NCBI GenBank assembly: GCA_017503735.1 | Contig: JAFVSN010000026.1 | Location: 1 to 64,000, forward strand | Reading direction: 5' to 3' | From: Lachnospiraceae bacterium | Lineage (GTDB): Bacteria; Bacillota; Clostridia; Lachnospirales; Lachnospiraceae | DNA length: 64,000 nucleotides | In this document: positions 24,662-32,573 of the stretch, one piece after another | Layout of the letters: each line of letters begins with the position of its first letter | Position numbering within the stretch: position 1 is the first letter of the stretch | Position numbers and translations under genes: made by a program | The notes under the pieces: model-generated | Told to the model about the DNA's origin: nothing | The model's database searches: none | Seen by the model: only the letters and a program-made list of their open reading frames with translations

Positions 24662-26517
24662 TATTCAGCCACCTCCTTATCTGCGGCAAAGAAGCTTCCT
24701 TCTAAGGAAGTCCGATCCGTTGCCAGATAATTTACTGCCTGCTTTTCGTACATATCCGCATAGGCTCCGTGATTTGCCATCAGCTTCTTATGAGAGCCCT
24801 GCTCGATAATGGTGCCGTTCTCTAACATAAACACCCAGTCCGCATTCTGTACGGAGGACAAACGATGGGAAATAAACAACATCGTTTTATCCTGTCCATC
24901 TTTTAAAATGCTTTCGAATAGCTGATACTCCGCAATCGGGTCCAATGCCGATGACGGTTCATCAAAAATCTTTACCGGACGCTTCTGTACAAAAGCTCTC
25001 GCCACCACGATTTTCTGGTATTCACCGCCGGAGAGTACCGCACCATCCTCTGCAAACTCTTTCGTCAAAATGGTTTGAATCCCGTTAGGCAGACTCTCTA
25101 CCTTCTCATAAACTCCCGCAAGCTTAAGTGCCCGAACTGCTTCCTCTTCGTCTCCTTCGGTTGCTTTTCGCATCAGTACATTTTCCAGTACCGACAAGGA
25201 GAAAATCTGATAATCCTGGAAAGCTCCCGCAAACAACGCACGATATTTCTGAAGCTCATACTCCTTGATATTTCTTCCGTTTAAGAAAATCTCACCGGAA
25301 GTCGGGTCATAGAATCGCATCAACAGCTTAATAATGGTGGACTTTCCGGCACCGTTATGACCTACCAATGCATATGTTTTACCGCCTCGCAGTTCAAAGG
25401 ATAAATCTTTGATGACTTCTTCATCCTTATAAGAAAAGCAAACATTCTTAAACTCGATACTTTCAATGGTATCTCCCGGGTCATCTCCCGGATAATCCTC
25501 CGGAATCTTCTCTTCGTACTCCAAAAAGTTCCGCAAATTATCCACAAATAAACCGTTCTTAAAGCCCGCTGCCAAATAATCCGTAAAACCGATTAAAATC
25601 CATGTACAGGAAACCATCATACTGGTAAGCACCGCCAGCTTTGCAAGGCTCATGCTGTCATTGACCAAAGTACGGTACGCACCGTAAATCAGCACCCCTT
25701 CAAAAATAAAGGAAAAGGTAAACTGGACATAAAACCAATGCAGTATCACTGCCTTTAAGGAATACTTCTTCGTTACATCCGCAACCCCTTTGATTGCCTC
25801 TCTGTAATCTCTCCGCATCAAGGAAAATACATTGGTAAGACGTACTTCTTTTGCGTACTCTGCCAGATACATCACTCGATTTACATAGGCCGTTCTGCGG
25901 TTATGCGGTGCCATATCCTTATTCCGGTTAAAATCAATCTGACCCACCTTTCGGTTAAATACAAAATTTCCGATAATCGGGAAAACCACAAACAGCACCG
26001 ATAATTTATCGATATCATACATCAAATAGAATGCCAGAACAGCCGCAATACTTCCGAACAGCACGCCCCAGATATTCGATATGGTATCAATCAGCTTCTC
26101 TGCTGCTCCTTCCGTTGCCAGAGTATACTTATTATAAAACTCACTGTCCTCGAAACAGGACAACTCTACATTAGTGGACTTTTCAAACAAGCGCAGGTTC
26201 AACTTCTTATGGACCTTCGCACTGGCAATCGGCCATACCTTTCCTTCCAGATATTGGTTATATAGTGTCATGGACGCAAATACCGTCACCGTCACACCAA
26301 GGAAAATAAATATCGACGTTACTTCCTGCTCGGTCTCCAGGGCATTGATTACATACCGCATAAAAAACGCACTGTAAAACAACCACTCAAAATAGCCCAG
26401 CACTCTTGCCACCGCCATATGTATTACCAGTTCCGGTGCAATCTTCCAGCCAAGTTTTAGTGCATACAGATTATTTTTCAGTACCCTGGTACGCTTCCTT
26501 TCCTTTTTCTTTTTCAT
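24661..26517 (-). CDS. ABC exporter half-transporter (pair 1, first gene)
   Basis: A 618-residue exporter subunit with a strongly basic N-terminus, a membrane domain (~30-350) and an ATPase domain with GHNGAGKSTIIKLL, LSGGEYQKIVVARAF, VKIFDEPSSALDP and FISHRLSSVQ. ATG at 26517 (MKKKKERKRT) has GAGGAGAAGAGG upstream, the same leader used by the pair 2 first gene. It is transcribed from a strong promoter at 26680 and is divergent from the response regulator gene. Paralogue of the 34396 gene. Confidence 0.92.
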   Translation of the reverse strand: MKKKKERKRTRVLKNNLYALKLGWKIAPELVIHMAVARVLGYFEWLFYSAFFMRYVINALETEQEVTSIFIFLGVTVTVFASMTLYNQYLEGKVWPIASAKVHKKLNLRLFEKSTNVELSCFEDSEFYNKYTLATEGAAEKLIDTISNIWGVLFGSIAAVLAFYLMYDIDKLSVLFVVFPIIGNFVFNRKVGQIDFNRNKDMAPHNRRTAYVNRVMYLAEYAKEVRLTNVFSLMRRDYREAIKGVADVTKKYSLKAVILHWFYVQFTFSFIFEGVLIYGAYRTLVNDSMSLAKLAVLTSMMVSCTWILIGFTDYLAAGFKNGLFVDNLRNFLEYEEKIPEDYPGDDPGDTIESIEFKNVCFSYKDEEVIKDLSFELRGGKTYALVGHNGAGKSTIIKLLMRFYDPTSGEIFLNGRNIKEYELQKYRALFAGAFQDYQIFSLSVLENVLMRKATEGDEEEAVRALKLAGVYEKVESLPNGIQTILTKEFAEDGAVLSGGEYQKIVVARAFVQKRPVKIFDEPSSALDPIAEYQLFESILKDGQDKTMLFISHRLSSVQNADWVFMLENGTIIEQGSHKKLMANHGAYADMYEKQAVNYLATDRTSLEGSFFAADKEVAE

Positions 26518-26651
26518 TCCTCTTCTCCTCTCATAACAAAACAACAAGTTTCTTTTGCAACAAATGTACACGTTTCCTTTCAAAAATCATACTACTTTCC
26601 CCGAACATAAGCTTGACTTTTTGAATACATCACCAAAAGATATATTTGTCT

Positions 26652-26680
26652 ACTATAGCACTACGCTTTCCACATGTCAA
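26652..26680 (-). promoter_or_regulatory. Promoter of ABC exporter pair 1
   Basis: Minus strand: TTGACA (26680-26675), 17-bp spacer, TATAGT (26657-26652). It lies in the 343-bp divergent gap between exporter and response regulator genes, which otherwise is AT-rich with no gene seen. Confidence 0.8.
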
Positions 26681-26763
26681 CTATATAAAACGAGAATTTT
26701 TTCCTATAAACAAGAAAATTTTCAATTTCACTTTGTCTGTATAAAACAAAACCTGTCGAATCC

Positions 26764-26817
26764 TAAGAAATCTTTAAGAAATCATGTACTGATTTTTTCA
26801 TTTATCTGTGGTAATAT
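26764..26817 (+). promoter_or_regulatory. Response regulator promoter with OmpR-type direct repeats
   Basis: TAAGAAATC occurs at 26764-26772 and again at 26775-26783, an 11-bp period typical of OmpR/PhoB-family sites. Downstream is an extended -10 (TG-G-TAATAT, 26809-26817) with no good -35. This arrangement suits activation of the regulator's own gene. Confidence 0.5.
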
Positions 26818-26860
26818 ATTCGTAGTATCGAAAGAGAAGTTCGGCAAAACGGAGGTTTTT

Positions 26861-27562
26861 ATGTACCAGATTTTAGTTTGTGATGATGACAAAGAGATTG
26901 TAGAAGCAATTCGTATTTATTTATCCGGGGAAGGATATCAGGTTATTTCTGCCTACAACGGTAGAGAAGCATTGGATGCGGTTCATAAGGAAACTCCTCA
27001 TCTTGCCATTCTTGATATTATGATGCCGGAGATGGACGGCATGCGTCTTACCGGAAAGCTTCGGGAGGAAGGGTATGCTTTTCCGATTCTTTTCTTAAGC
27101 GCCAAGACCGAGGATACCGACAAAATTCTCGGCCTTAACATCGGTGCGGATGACTACATTACCAAACCGTTCCGTCCGTTAGAATTGGTTGCCCGGGTAA
27201 AATCCGCCCTGCGCCGTTATACCACCTTCGGAAGCCTTACCGAAGAACAGACTGCACAATGCTATACCATCGGCGGTCTTAGCATAAACGATGAGACAAA
27301 AGAAGTAACCGTAGACGGAGACCCGGTACGTCTTACCCCTACGGAATATGCCATGCTCCTTCTTCTGGTACAAAACAAAGGCAAGGTATTTTCCACCGAG
27401 CAAATATTCTCCGCTGTCTGGAATGAACCGTCCTTCGGAGCGGACAATATTGTTGCGGTACATATTCGTCATATTCGTGAAAAAATCGAAATCAACCCAC
27501 GGGAACCGCGCTATTTAAAGGTAGTCTGGGGACTGGGCTACAAAATCGACTGGCAAGACTGA
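26861..27562 (+). CDS. OmpR/VanR-family response regulator
   Basis: A 233-residue regulator. The receiver domain (1-~118) has the acidic pocket VCDDD, phosphoacceptor Asp52 (LAILDIMMPEMDG), Ser/Thr FLSAKTED and Lys in DDYITKPF. The C-terminal winged helix (~135-230) has VDGDPVRLTPTEYAMLLLLV and HIRHIREKIE. GGAGG (26851-26855) precedes ATG at 26861; a longer frame upstream has no ribosome site. It precedes its kinase by 15 bp. The divergent exporter and the exporter beyond the kinase are likely targets (inference). Confidence 0.94.
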   Translation: MYQILVCDDDKEIVEAIRIYLSGEGYQVISAYNGREALDAVHKETPHLAILDIMMPEMDGMRLTGKLREEGYAFPILFLSAKTEDTDKILGLNIGADDYITKPFRPLELVARVKSALRRYTTFGSLTEEQTAQCYTIGGLSINDETKEVTVDGDPVRLTPTEYAMLLLLVQNKGKVFSTEQIFSAVWNEPSFGADNIVAVHIRHIREKIEINPREPRYLKVVWGLGYKIDWQD

Positions 27563-27577
27563 TAGAAAGGGGCACTT

Positions 27578-29872
27578 ATGAAACGCATCATATATTCGGG
27601 GATTACCAAAACCATAATGGCTTTTCTTCTCATCTTCTGTTGTTGCCTGGCGGTTCACTACGGCTTTTTAACATTACGCGGTCCGGTTCTTTACGGAAAT
27701 GCGGAAACCGTTTACGAAACGAAACAATGTTCCGAGCTGTTTTCAAAATATGTGGAACGGACTGCCGTTTATGTCCGTTACAGAGAAGACGGCTATAAGT
27801 TAAGTTCCGCAGACATCACTTCGGAACTTGCTCTTCTTCTGAACGGCGAAGTGACCGATACCGATTTGGAAAGTGCATTGTTCAACGTATATGCACCAAG
27901 TGAAACCGCATTTTACTATTATCATTCCAAACTGAACGAAGAGCCGACCAACTATCAGTATTATGTGGAAAATACCAAAACAGGAGAAAGCTATGCTTCT
28001 GCTGATTTTGAACGCTATGCCGTACAAAAAAGCGGTAGCTTGGAAGCCTTTCTTTCTTCCGGCATCATCAAAGAAAACCTTTATCTCATATTAAATACCG
28101 GTAACAACCGAACCATGACCGGCGGAGGAAACAGCGATGTCTTAAATCGTTCCAATTTTCTCTGGTCCATGGATTTTTTACGTCGTCCGCTTTCGGAAAT
28201 GGCAGAGGATGTACATTATGATTACAATTATCACATTTCCGACGATTCCGCCCACACAAGCGATATGACTCATTTGGAAGCCGTATCCGGTTTGGAACTT
28301 TCCCCAAGTGTCCCGGATACTTCGGAGGAAACTTATCTGTTATATGCGTTTCTGGAAGAGGGGCTTGTGGAAGACGACTTTTCCTCTCTGGCAAAAACCT
28401 TTTCTACCGCAAAAAAGGATTTCAAAAACGGTCTCCACTATACCGTTCTTTTTACATTGCTCTCTATCTTTTTGTTTACGATTTGCAATGTATTATCCGG
28501 CAGAAAAGGTTCTGTGGAAGGAATTCATTTGCATTTTTATGACCGCATCTTTACGGAACTTATTTTAGCCGCATTACTCGGCTTATTTTTAATCCCGGTA
28601 TTCCTTTGGGATTTTGTTTCCAACCAATACTGGGAAACCACCCTGACCGAGTTTCTTTCCGACTACCCGAAATACGGTCAATGGCTCTCCTTCTTCCACG
28701 GTTGCTTAATTCTGTTCCTTTTTGTTGCAGGCATCCTTTATTTCAGTCTCATTCGAAGGATCAAAGCAAAAATTTTTATAAGCAGTTCCCTTTTTGGACG
28801 TTTTGTACTTATCCCCCTCGGAAAACTGTTCCGGTATATCGGAACGCTTATAAAGGAGTTTTACCACCATCTGCCTTCCTTAGGAAAAACGTTTTTATAC
28901 CTTGGCGGCGGCTTGGTTTGGTTTTGTATATCAATCCTTCTTTTCCTTACGGAACAAACGGCACCTGCCCTGGTGATTATACTTCTCGGTGCCCTGCTTT
29001 GTGCCCTTATTTGCCTTAGAAACATGCTGGATCGTGCGCGCATCTCCCAAAGTGCCGCACTCATGTCGGAAGGCAATCTTTCTACACGGATTCAGACCAC
29101 ATCCATGCTTCCGTCAAACAGAAACCTGTCCGAAAACATCAACCGGATTTGTGACGGTCTGAACTCTGCCGTACAAGAACAAACAAAAAGCGAGCGTATG
29201 AAAACAGAACTCATTACCAATGTATCCCATGATATCAAAACACCGCTCACTTCCATTATAAACTATATCGAATTAATTAAAAACGAGTTACCGCAGGAGG
29301 GTGAAGTTGCGGAATATGCGGAAATTCTTTCCCAGAAATCCTGGCGTTTAAAGGCCCTGATTGATGATTTGGTAGAAGCTTCCAAAGCAGCCTCCGGCAC
29401 CATGAAGCTGGAACCGATCCGTTTCAATGCGGTGGAATTATTACGACAGGCTGTCGGTGATTTCGAGGAACGGCTGACGGAACAAAATCTGACCCTCTAT
29501 ATGGACCTTCCGGACACTCCGGTAAATGTTTTGGCAGACGGTGCCTGCACTCACCGTATCATCGAAAATATGCTGTCTAATGTATGCAAATATGCCCTTT
29601 CCGGCACCCGGGTATTTATTTCTCTTGATAAGCCGGAAGGCACGGGGCTTTTGCTTTTGACCATAAAAAATACTTCCGCATCCGTTCTTACCAAAACGCC
29701 GGAGGAACTGTTAACCCGGTTCTCCCGCGGAAACGATGACCGTTCCGGCGAAGGCAGCGGTCTGGGTCTTTCCATTGCGGAAAGTCTTGCGGCACTGCAG
29801 GGCGGCAGCTTCTATGTAGAAACCGACGGGGATTTGTTCAAAGCCAAACTTACCATACCGCTGGCGGAGTAG
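27578..29872 (+). CDS. Large multi-span sensor histidine kinase, VanS-like
   Basis: A 764-residue membrane kinase. One helix (~13-33) leads into a ~250-residue extracellular domain. About five more helices follow (near 290-310, 325-345, 370-395, 435-455 and 460-480), then a HAMP-like linker, HisKA and HATPase. The phosphorylated residue is His551 in LITNVSHDIKTPLTS; the ATP lid shows ENMLSNVCKYA and GEGSGLGLSIAESLA. The large outer domain is not recognised. Multiple helices suggest sensing of an envelope stress or a transporter. Co-transcribed with the response regulator. Confidence 0.92.
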   Translation: MKRIIYSGITKTIMAFLLIFCCCLAVHYGFLTLRGPVLYGNAETVYETKQCSELFSKYVERTAVYVRYREDGYKLSSADITSELALLLNGEVTDTDLESALFNVYAPSETAFYYYHSKLNEEPTNYQYYVENTKTGESYASADFERYAVQKSGSLEAFLSSGIIKENLYLILNTGNNRTMTGGGNSDVLNRSNFLWSMDFLRRPLSEMAEDVHYDYNYHISDDSAHTSDMTHLEAVSGLELSPSVPDTSEETYLLYAFLEEGLVEDDFSSLAKTFSTAKKDFKNGLHYTVLFTLLSIFLFTICNVLSGRKGSVEGIHLHFYDRIFTELILAALLGLFLIPVFLWDFVSNQYWETTLTEFLSDYPKYGQWLSFFHGCLILFLFVAGILYFSLIRRIKAKIFISSSLFGRFVLIPLGKLFRYIGTLIKEFYHHLPSLGKTFLYLGGGLVWFCISILLFLTEQTAPALVIILLGALLCALICLRNMLDRARISQSAALMSEGNLSTRIQTTSMLPSNRNLSENINRICDGLNSAVQEQTKSERMKTELITNVSHDIKTPLTSIINYIELIKNELPQEGEVAEYAEILSQKSWRLKALIDDLVEASKAASGTMKLEPIRFNAVELLRQAVGDFEERLTEQNLTLYMDLPDTPVNVLADGACTHRIIENMLSNVCKYALSGTRVFISLDKPEGTGLLLLTIKNTSASVLTKTPEELLTRFSRGNDDRSGEGSGLGLSIAESLAALQGGSFYVETDGDLFKAKLTIPLAE

Positions 29873-29884
29873 GCTTGGCCTTCC

Positions 29885-29947
29885 ACTCTTTCCGGCGATT
29901 TTATCTATTTTATTGTTTACTTATCGCCGGAAAGAGTTCCGTTTAGC
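29885..29947. other. Long stem-loop between convergent genes
   Basis: Perfect 15-bp arms (29885-29899 with 29933-29947, ACTCTTTCCGGCGAT and its complement) enclose an AT-rich 33-nt loop. No T tract follows on either strand, so it is not a standard terminator, though it may block both transcripts. Confidence 0.6.
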
Positions 29948-29986
29948 ACATCTATATCGAGAATATACAATTAGTCAATATTTATA

Positions 29987-31522
29987 CTACATCTCATATT
30001 GATATTCTCTACTGAACTCCTCCGATGCTCTGTTCTTTCTGCCATCCCGTACGCAGACACGTTTCATCCCCAGCTTTTCCATGACGCGATATGAACCGAT
30101 GTTTTCGGTATCGCAGACTGCGATGAATTTGTATATTCCTATTTCCTTTTTACAGAATTCCAATAAGAGTTTTGTTGCTTCGAAGGCATATCCTTTCTTC
30201 CAGTACTTTTTGTTTATAATCCAACCGATTTCCGCTTCTGTCCTTTCCTCGTTCAGATAAGCACAGACTGCACCGATATGTACATCTCCCAACAGCACCG
30301 CAAATTCATAGCTTTCCGGTACTTCTTTTTGCCATTCTGCTTCTTTCTGCTCCAAAAAGGCTTTTGTTTCCTCTATGGTTTCATTCGGCAGATGTACCAT
30401 GTATCTGGTGTTTTCTAAGTCAGATGCATATTCGTGTACTGTTTCCAGATGTTTCAGCCCTAAAGGTTCCAGTGTAATTTTATCTTTTATCAATTTTACA
30501 CAATCAAGTATACTTTTTTTTGCCTCATGATAATAGATTACATGGGCAATCGTTTCTTTTACTTGTCCTATCCCAAGCTCAATTTCTTCATCCGAGCACT
30601 CGATTCCCAGGGCACGCTTTATATTATACTCCAACCACTCTAATCTTCCGTTGTTGCTGTAGTATATCGTCTCCCAATCTGTAGGAAGGATACCGCCTGC
30701 TTTTTCGTAAGCGCGGATAAAGCTTTGGAACAGATTGAAGTCAATGTTGCACACTTCATAGCCGGACCAGCACAGGGCAATTTCGTACAGTTCCATTACC
30801 GGGCTGCTGTAAGAAAGACACTCTAAATCAATAATACGGCAATCCTCCCCGCTCCAAAGTACATTTTTGCTGTCCATGTCGTTATGACAAATTGCCACCG
30901 TAGCGGGAAGTTTTTTGATTGCTTCGTTTCCTTTGTCCTGACTCTCATAAAGTAACGCACGGTTTTCCTGTAATAACTTAGAAAGCTCCGGATTCTTTTC
31001 CGCCAGTTTCTCTATATAGCCGTCCCAATCAATGTGAAGTTCTTCACGCTCGTACTTTTCCTCCCGAAGTTTCTCCACGGCTTCCAATCCTGCTTCCTGC
31101 TCTGCAACGATTGGTTGCGAGAGCTGCAATCCATGAATTTTTGCCAATATCCCGCCAATTTTCTCACAATGATACGGTGTAATCTCTTCACTCATTAACG
31201 CCTTACCATCATACCACTCATACAAATAAAAATACTGCCCGTCCATACACTGCATTTTCTTTCCGTCAAGAGTTATAGCCGGAAGAATCGGAAGGTTCGC
31301 CTGTTCCAAAACCTTTTCGAACATCTCAGCTGTACGGTAGTTGCTCATGGCACTCTGCCGCTTCATAATAAACGGATTTAATAACTTCACCGCATACTTT
31401 CCCTGTGTGGTAAATAGAGAGTACATCTTGTGTGTAAACCCACCGGCAAGACGGGTCGGGGACTGTATCAATTCCCCCAGGTTATATTCTTTACATAGTT
31501 TCTCTAACAATTTATGGTCCAT
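29987..31522 (-). CDS. APH-like kinase / GNAT acetyltransferase fusion
   Basis: A 511-residue two-domain protein. Residues ~1-330 are an APH-type kinase (RLAGGFTHKMYSL, ICHNDMDSKNVLW with catalytic Asp, CRIIDLECLSYSSP). Residues ~345-511 are a RimJ/RimL-like GNAT (LEPLGLKHLETVHEYASD, IGWIINKKYWKKGYAFEATK, ENIGSYRVMEKLGM). The order is opposite to the AAC(6')-APH(2'') resistance enzyme. Both domains keep their motifs. The substrate is unknown; resistance cannot be inferred. ATG at 31522 has AGGAGAAG upstream. The frame is continuous. Confidence 0.88.
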   Translation of the reverse strand: MDHKLLEKLCKEYNLGELIQSPTRLAGGFTHKMYSLFTTQGKYAVKLLNPFIMKRQSAMSNYRTAEMFEKVLEQANLPILPAITLDGKKMQCMDGQYFYLYEWYDGKALMSEEITPYHCEKIGGILAKIHGLQLSQPIVAEQEAGLEAVEKLREEKYEREELHIDWDGYIEKLAEKNPELSKLLQENRALLYESQDKGNEAIKKLPATVAICHNDMDSKNVLWSGEDCRIIDLECLSYSSPVMELYEIALCWSGYEVCNIDFNLFQSFIRAYEKAGGILPTDWETIYYSNNGRLEWLEYNIKRALGIECSDEEIELGIGQVKETIAHVIYYHEAKKSILDCVKLIKDKITLEPLGLKHLETVHEYASDLENTRYMVHLPNETIEETKAFLEQKEAEWQKEVPESYEFAVLLGDVHIGAVCAYLNEERTEAEIGWIINKKYWKKGYAFEATKLLLEFCKKEIGIYKFIAVCDTENIGSYRVMEKLGMKRVCVRDGRKNRASEEFSREYQYEM

Positions 31523-31596
31523 AATACTTCTCCTGTTTCTCTGATTATGATTAGCCATATAATTACAAAATAACATATAAAACCTGCAGTTTTCAC

Positions 31597-31625
31597 TTGA
31601 ACATTTGTTCTGATTGTGTTATAAT
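31597..31625 (+). promoter_or_regulatory. Toxin gene promoter
   Basis: TTGAAC (31597-31602), 17-bp spacer, TATAAT (31620-31625). This is a strong promoter with an expected start near 31632, giving a ~60-nt leader. Confidence 0.8.
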
Positions 31626-31692
31626 AAACCCATGGAACGATCGTGTTACAGGGTGTGTTGACCTTCATTCTTACAGAATGGAGGTGGAGCTT

Positions 31693-31788
31693 ATGAAGAA
31701 TCAAAACAAATTCGACTTCAAAGATTTGTTGTCTTTCGGACTCTTTCTATTAGCTTTGCTTACATTCGTTTTTACGTTTTGTAAGTAA
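31693..31788 (+). CDS. Holin-like type I toxin peptide
   Basis: A 31-residue peptide. A short polar N-terminus (MKNQNKFDFKD) leads into a single hydrophobic helix (LLSFGLFLLALLTFVFTFC) ending in Lys, as in Firmicute holin-like/TxpA-like toxins that disturb the membrane. GGAGGTG (31680-31686) sits 6 bases before ATG at 31693; an ATG at 31678 lies within the ribosome site and is less likely. The gene has a strong promoter. It faces an antisense RNA whose terminator overlaps its 3' end. Toxicity is inferred from family and layout. Confidence 0.7.
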   Translation: MKNQNKFDFKDLLSFGLFLLALLTFVFTFCK

Positions 31789-31797
31789 TTAAACATA

Positions 31798-31893
31798 GAA
31801 AAACCGCCCTCATAACTTTGGCTGAAGTGATTGGGCGGTTTTCTACTCTCAATATTCAGGCCAACCCACCTTGTGGGCGGTTGTTCCTTTTCT
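31798..31893 (-). ncRNA. Antisense RNA antitoxin candidate
   Basis: Expected transcript of ~95 nt from the promoter at 31928-31900. It contains a hairpin (CAACC at 31862-31866 with GGTTG at 31879-31883) and ends at the stem AAAACCGCCC (31800-31809) / GGGCGGTTTT (31833-31842) followed by TTTTT on the minus strand. The same stem can terminate the toxin mRNA on the plus strand, so the two RNAs overlap over roughly 40 nt at their 3' ends. This is the usual layout of Firmicute type I toxin-antitoxin loci. Confidence 0.65.
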
Positions 31894-31899
31894 GATTTC

Positions 31900-31928
31900 A
31901 GTCTAGCACATTTCCTCTACTTTTGCAA
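31900..31928 (-). promoter_or_regulatory. Antisense RNA promoter
   Basis: Minus strand: TTGCAA (31928-31923), 17-bp spacer, TAGACT (31905-31900) with an upstream TGC forming an extended -10. It lies beyond the ParB-like gene's stop at 31941. Confidence 0.7.
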
Positions 31929-31940
31929 TCCTTTTTCTTT

Positions 31941-32543
31941 CTACATCCACTTCTTCAACGCCTCCGCAGTACATCTTCCCACAATCACTTCCACGTCCTT
32001 GAAACACTCCGGCACCAGAGCATAGGCTGTCATACGCTGATGTCCTTCCACAATAACAAAGTTCTCATAATCCGAAGTTAGAAAGAATAACCGCGGGAAA
32101 CCGCCTCCGCTTTTAATATACTCCGCCGCACGCAAAAATCCCTCGTTACTTACTCCGAAGATCTCGGTTCCCTGTCTTATGGTTTCTGCCGCAGATAACG
32201 GCTTTCCGGTTCCTTTCGATAATTCATTCCAATAACTGTAATCAATGTATCGGATGTGCTCCAAATCTTTTCCGGAAAATTTGCACAGATTCCATTCCGA
32301 AACCTCCGGGAAGCGTTCAAACAATTCTCTGTTCTCTCCGTAGCCCCGGAAATGCCCCAGCAGTTTTTTGCGCTTTTCATTTTCCTCTTCATTCTTTAAG
32401 TTTGCTTCGTCAATCAACGCTTGCGTAACACCCAAGCATTCCATAGATTCCGCAAGCTGTTCACAAAAACGGACCGATGTCGATTCCGCTTTCAAAAATT
32501 CCAGGATCATTTCATTTTCTGAACTTTTGCGTACAATTACCAT
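31941..32543 (-). CDS. Unknown protein with a ParB-like EGHQRMTAY motif
   Basis: A 200-residue soluble protein of unknown function. The C-terminal part has FVIVEGHQRMTAYALVPE, close to the GxxR box of ParB/sulfiredoxin-type domains (GHxR), followed by VEVIVGRC. The N-terminal half is helical and charged (ANLKNEEENEKRKKL). It lacks a recognisable HTH, so it is not a partition protein. ATG at 32543 has GAGGAGGTTGTTA upstream. It lies 30 bp after exporter pair 2 and may be the last gene of that transcript. Confidence 0.6.
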   Translation of the reverse strand: MVIVRKSSENEMILEFLKAESTSVRFCEQLAESMECLGVTQALIDEANLKNEEENEKRKKLLGHFRGYGENRELFERFPEVSEWNLCKFSGKDLEHIRYIDYSYWNELSKGTGKPLSAAETIRQGTEIFGVSNEGFLRAAEYIKSGGGFPRLFFLTSDYENFVIVEGHQRMTAYALVPECFKDVEVIVGRCTAEALKKWM

Positions 32544-32573
32544 TAACAACCTCCTCGAAAACAATACTTTCTC

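Noticed and set aside
31597-31788. 63-residue form of the toxin starting at 31597
   Set aside because: That start (TTG) is part of the -35 element, so it cannot be in the mRNA; the 31-residue form has the ribosome site.
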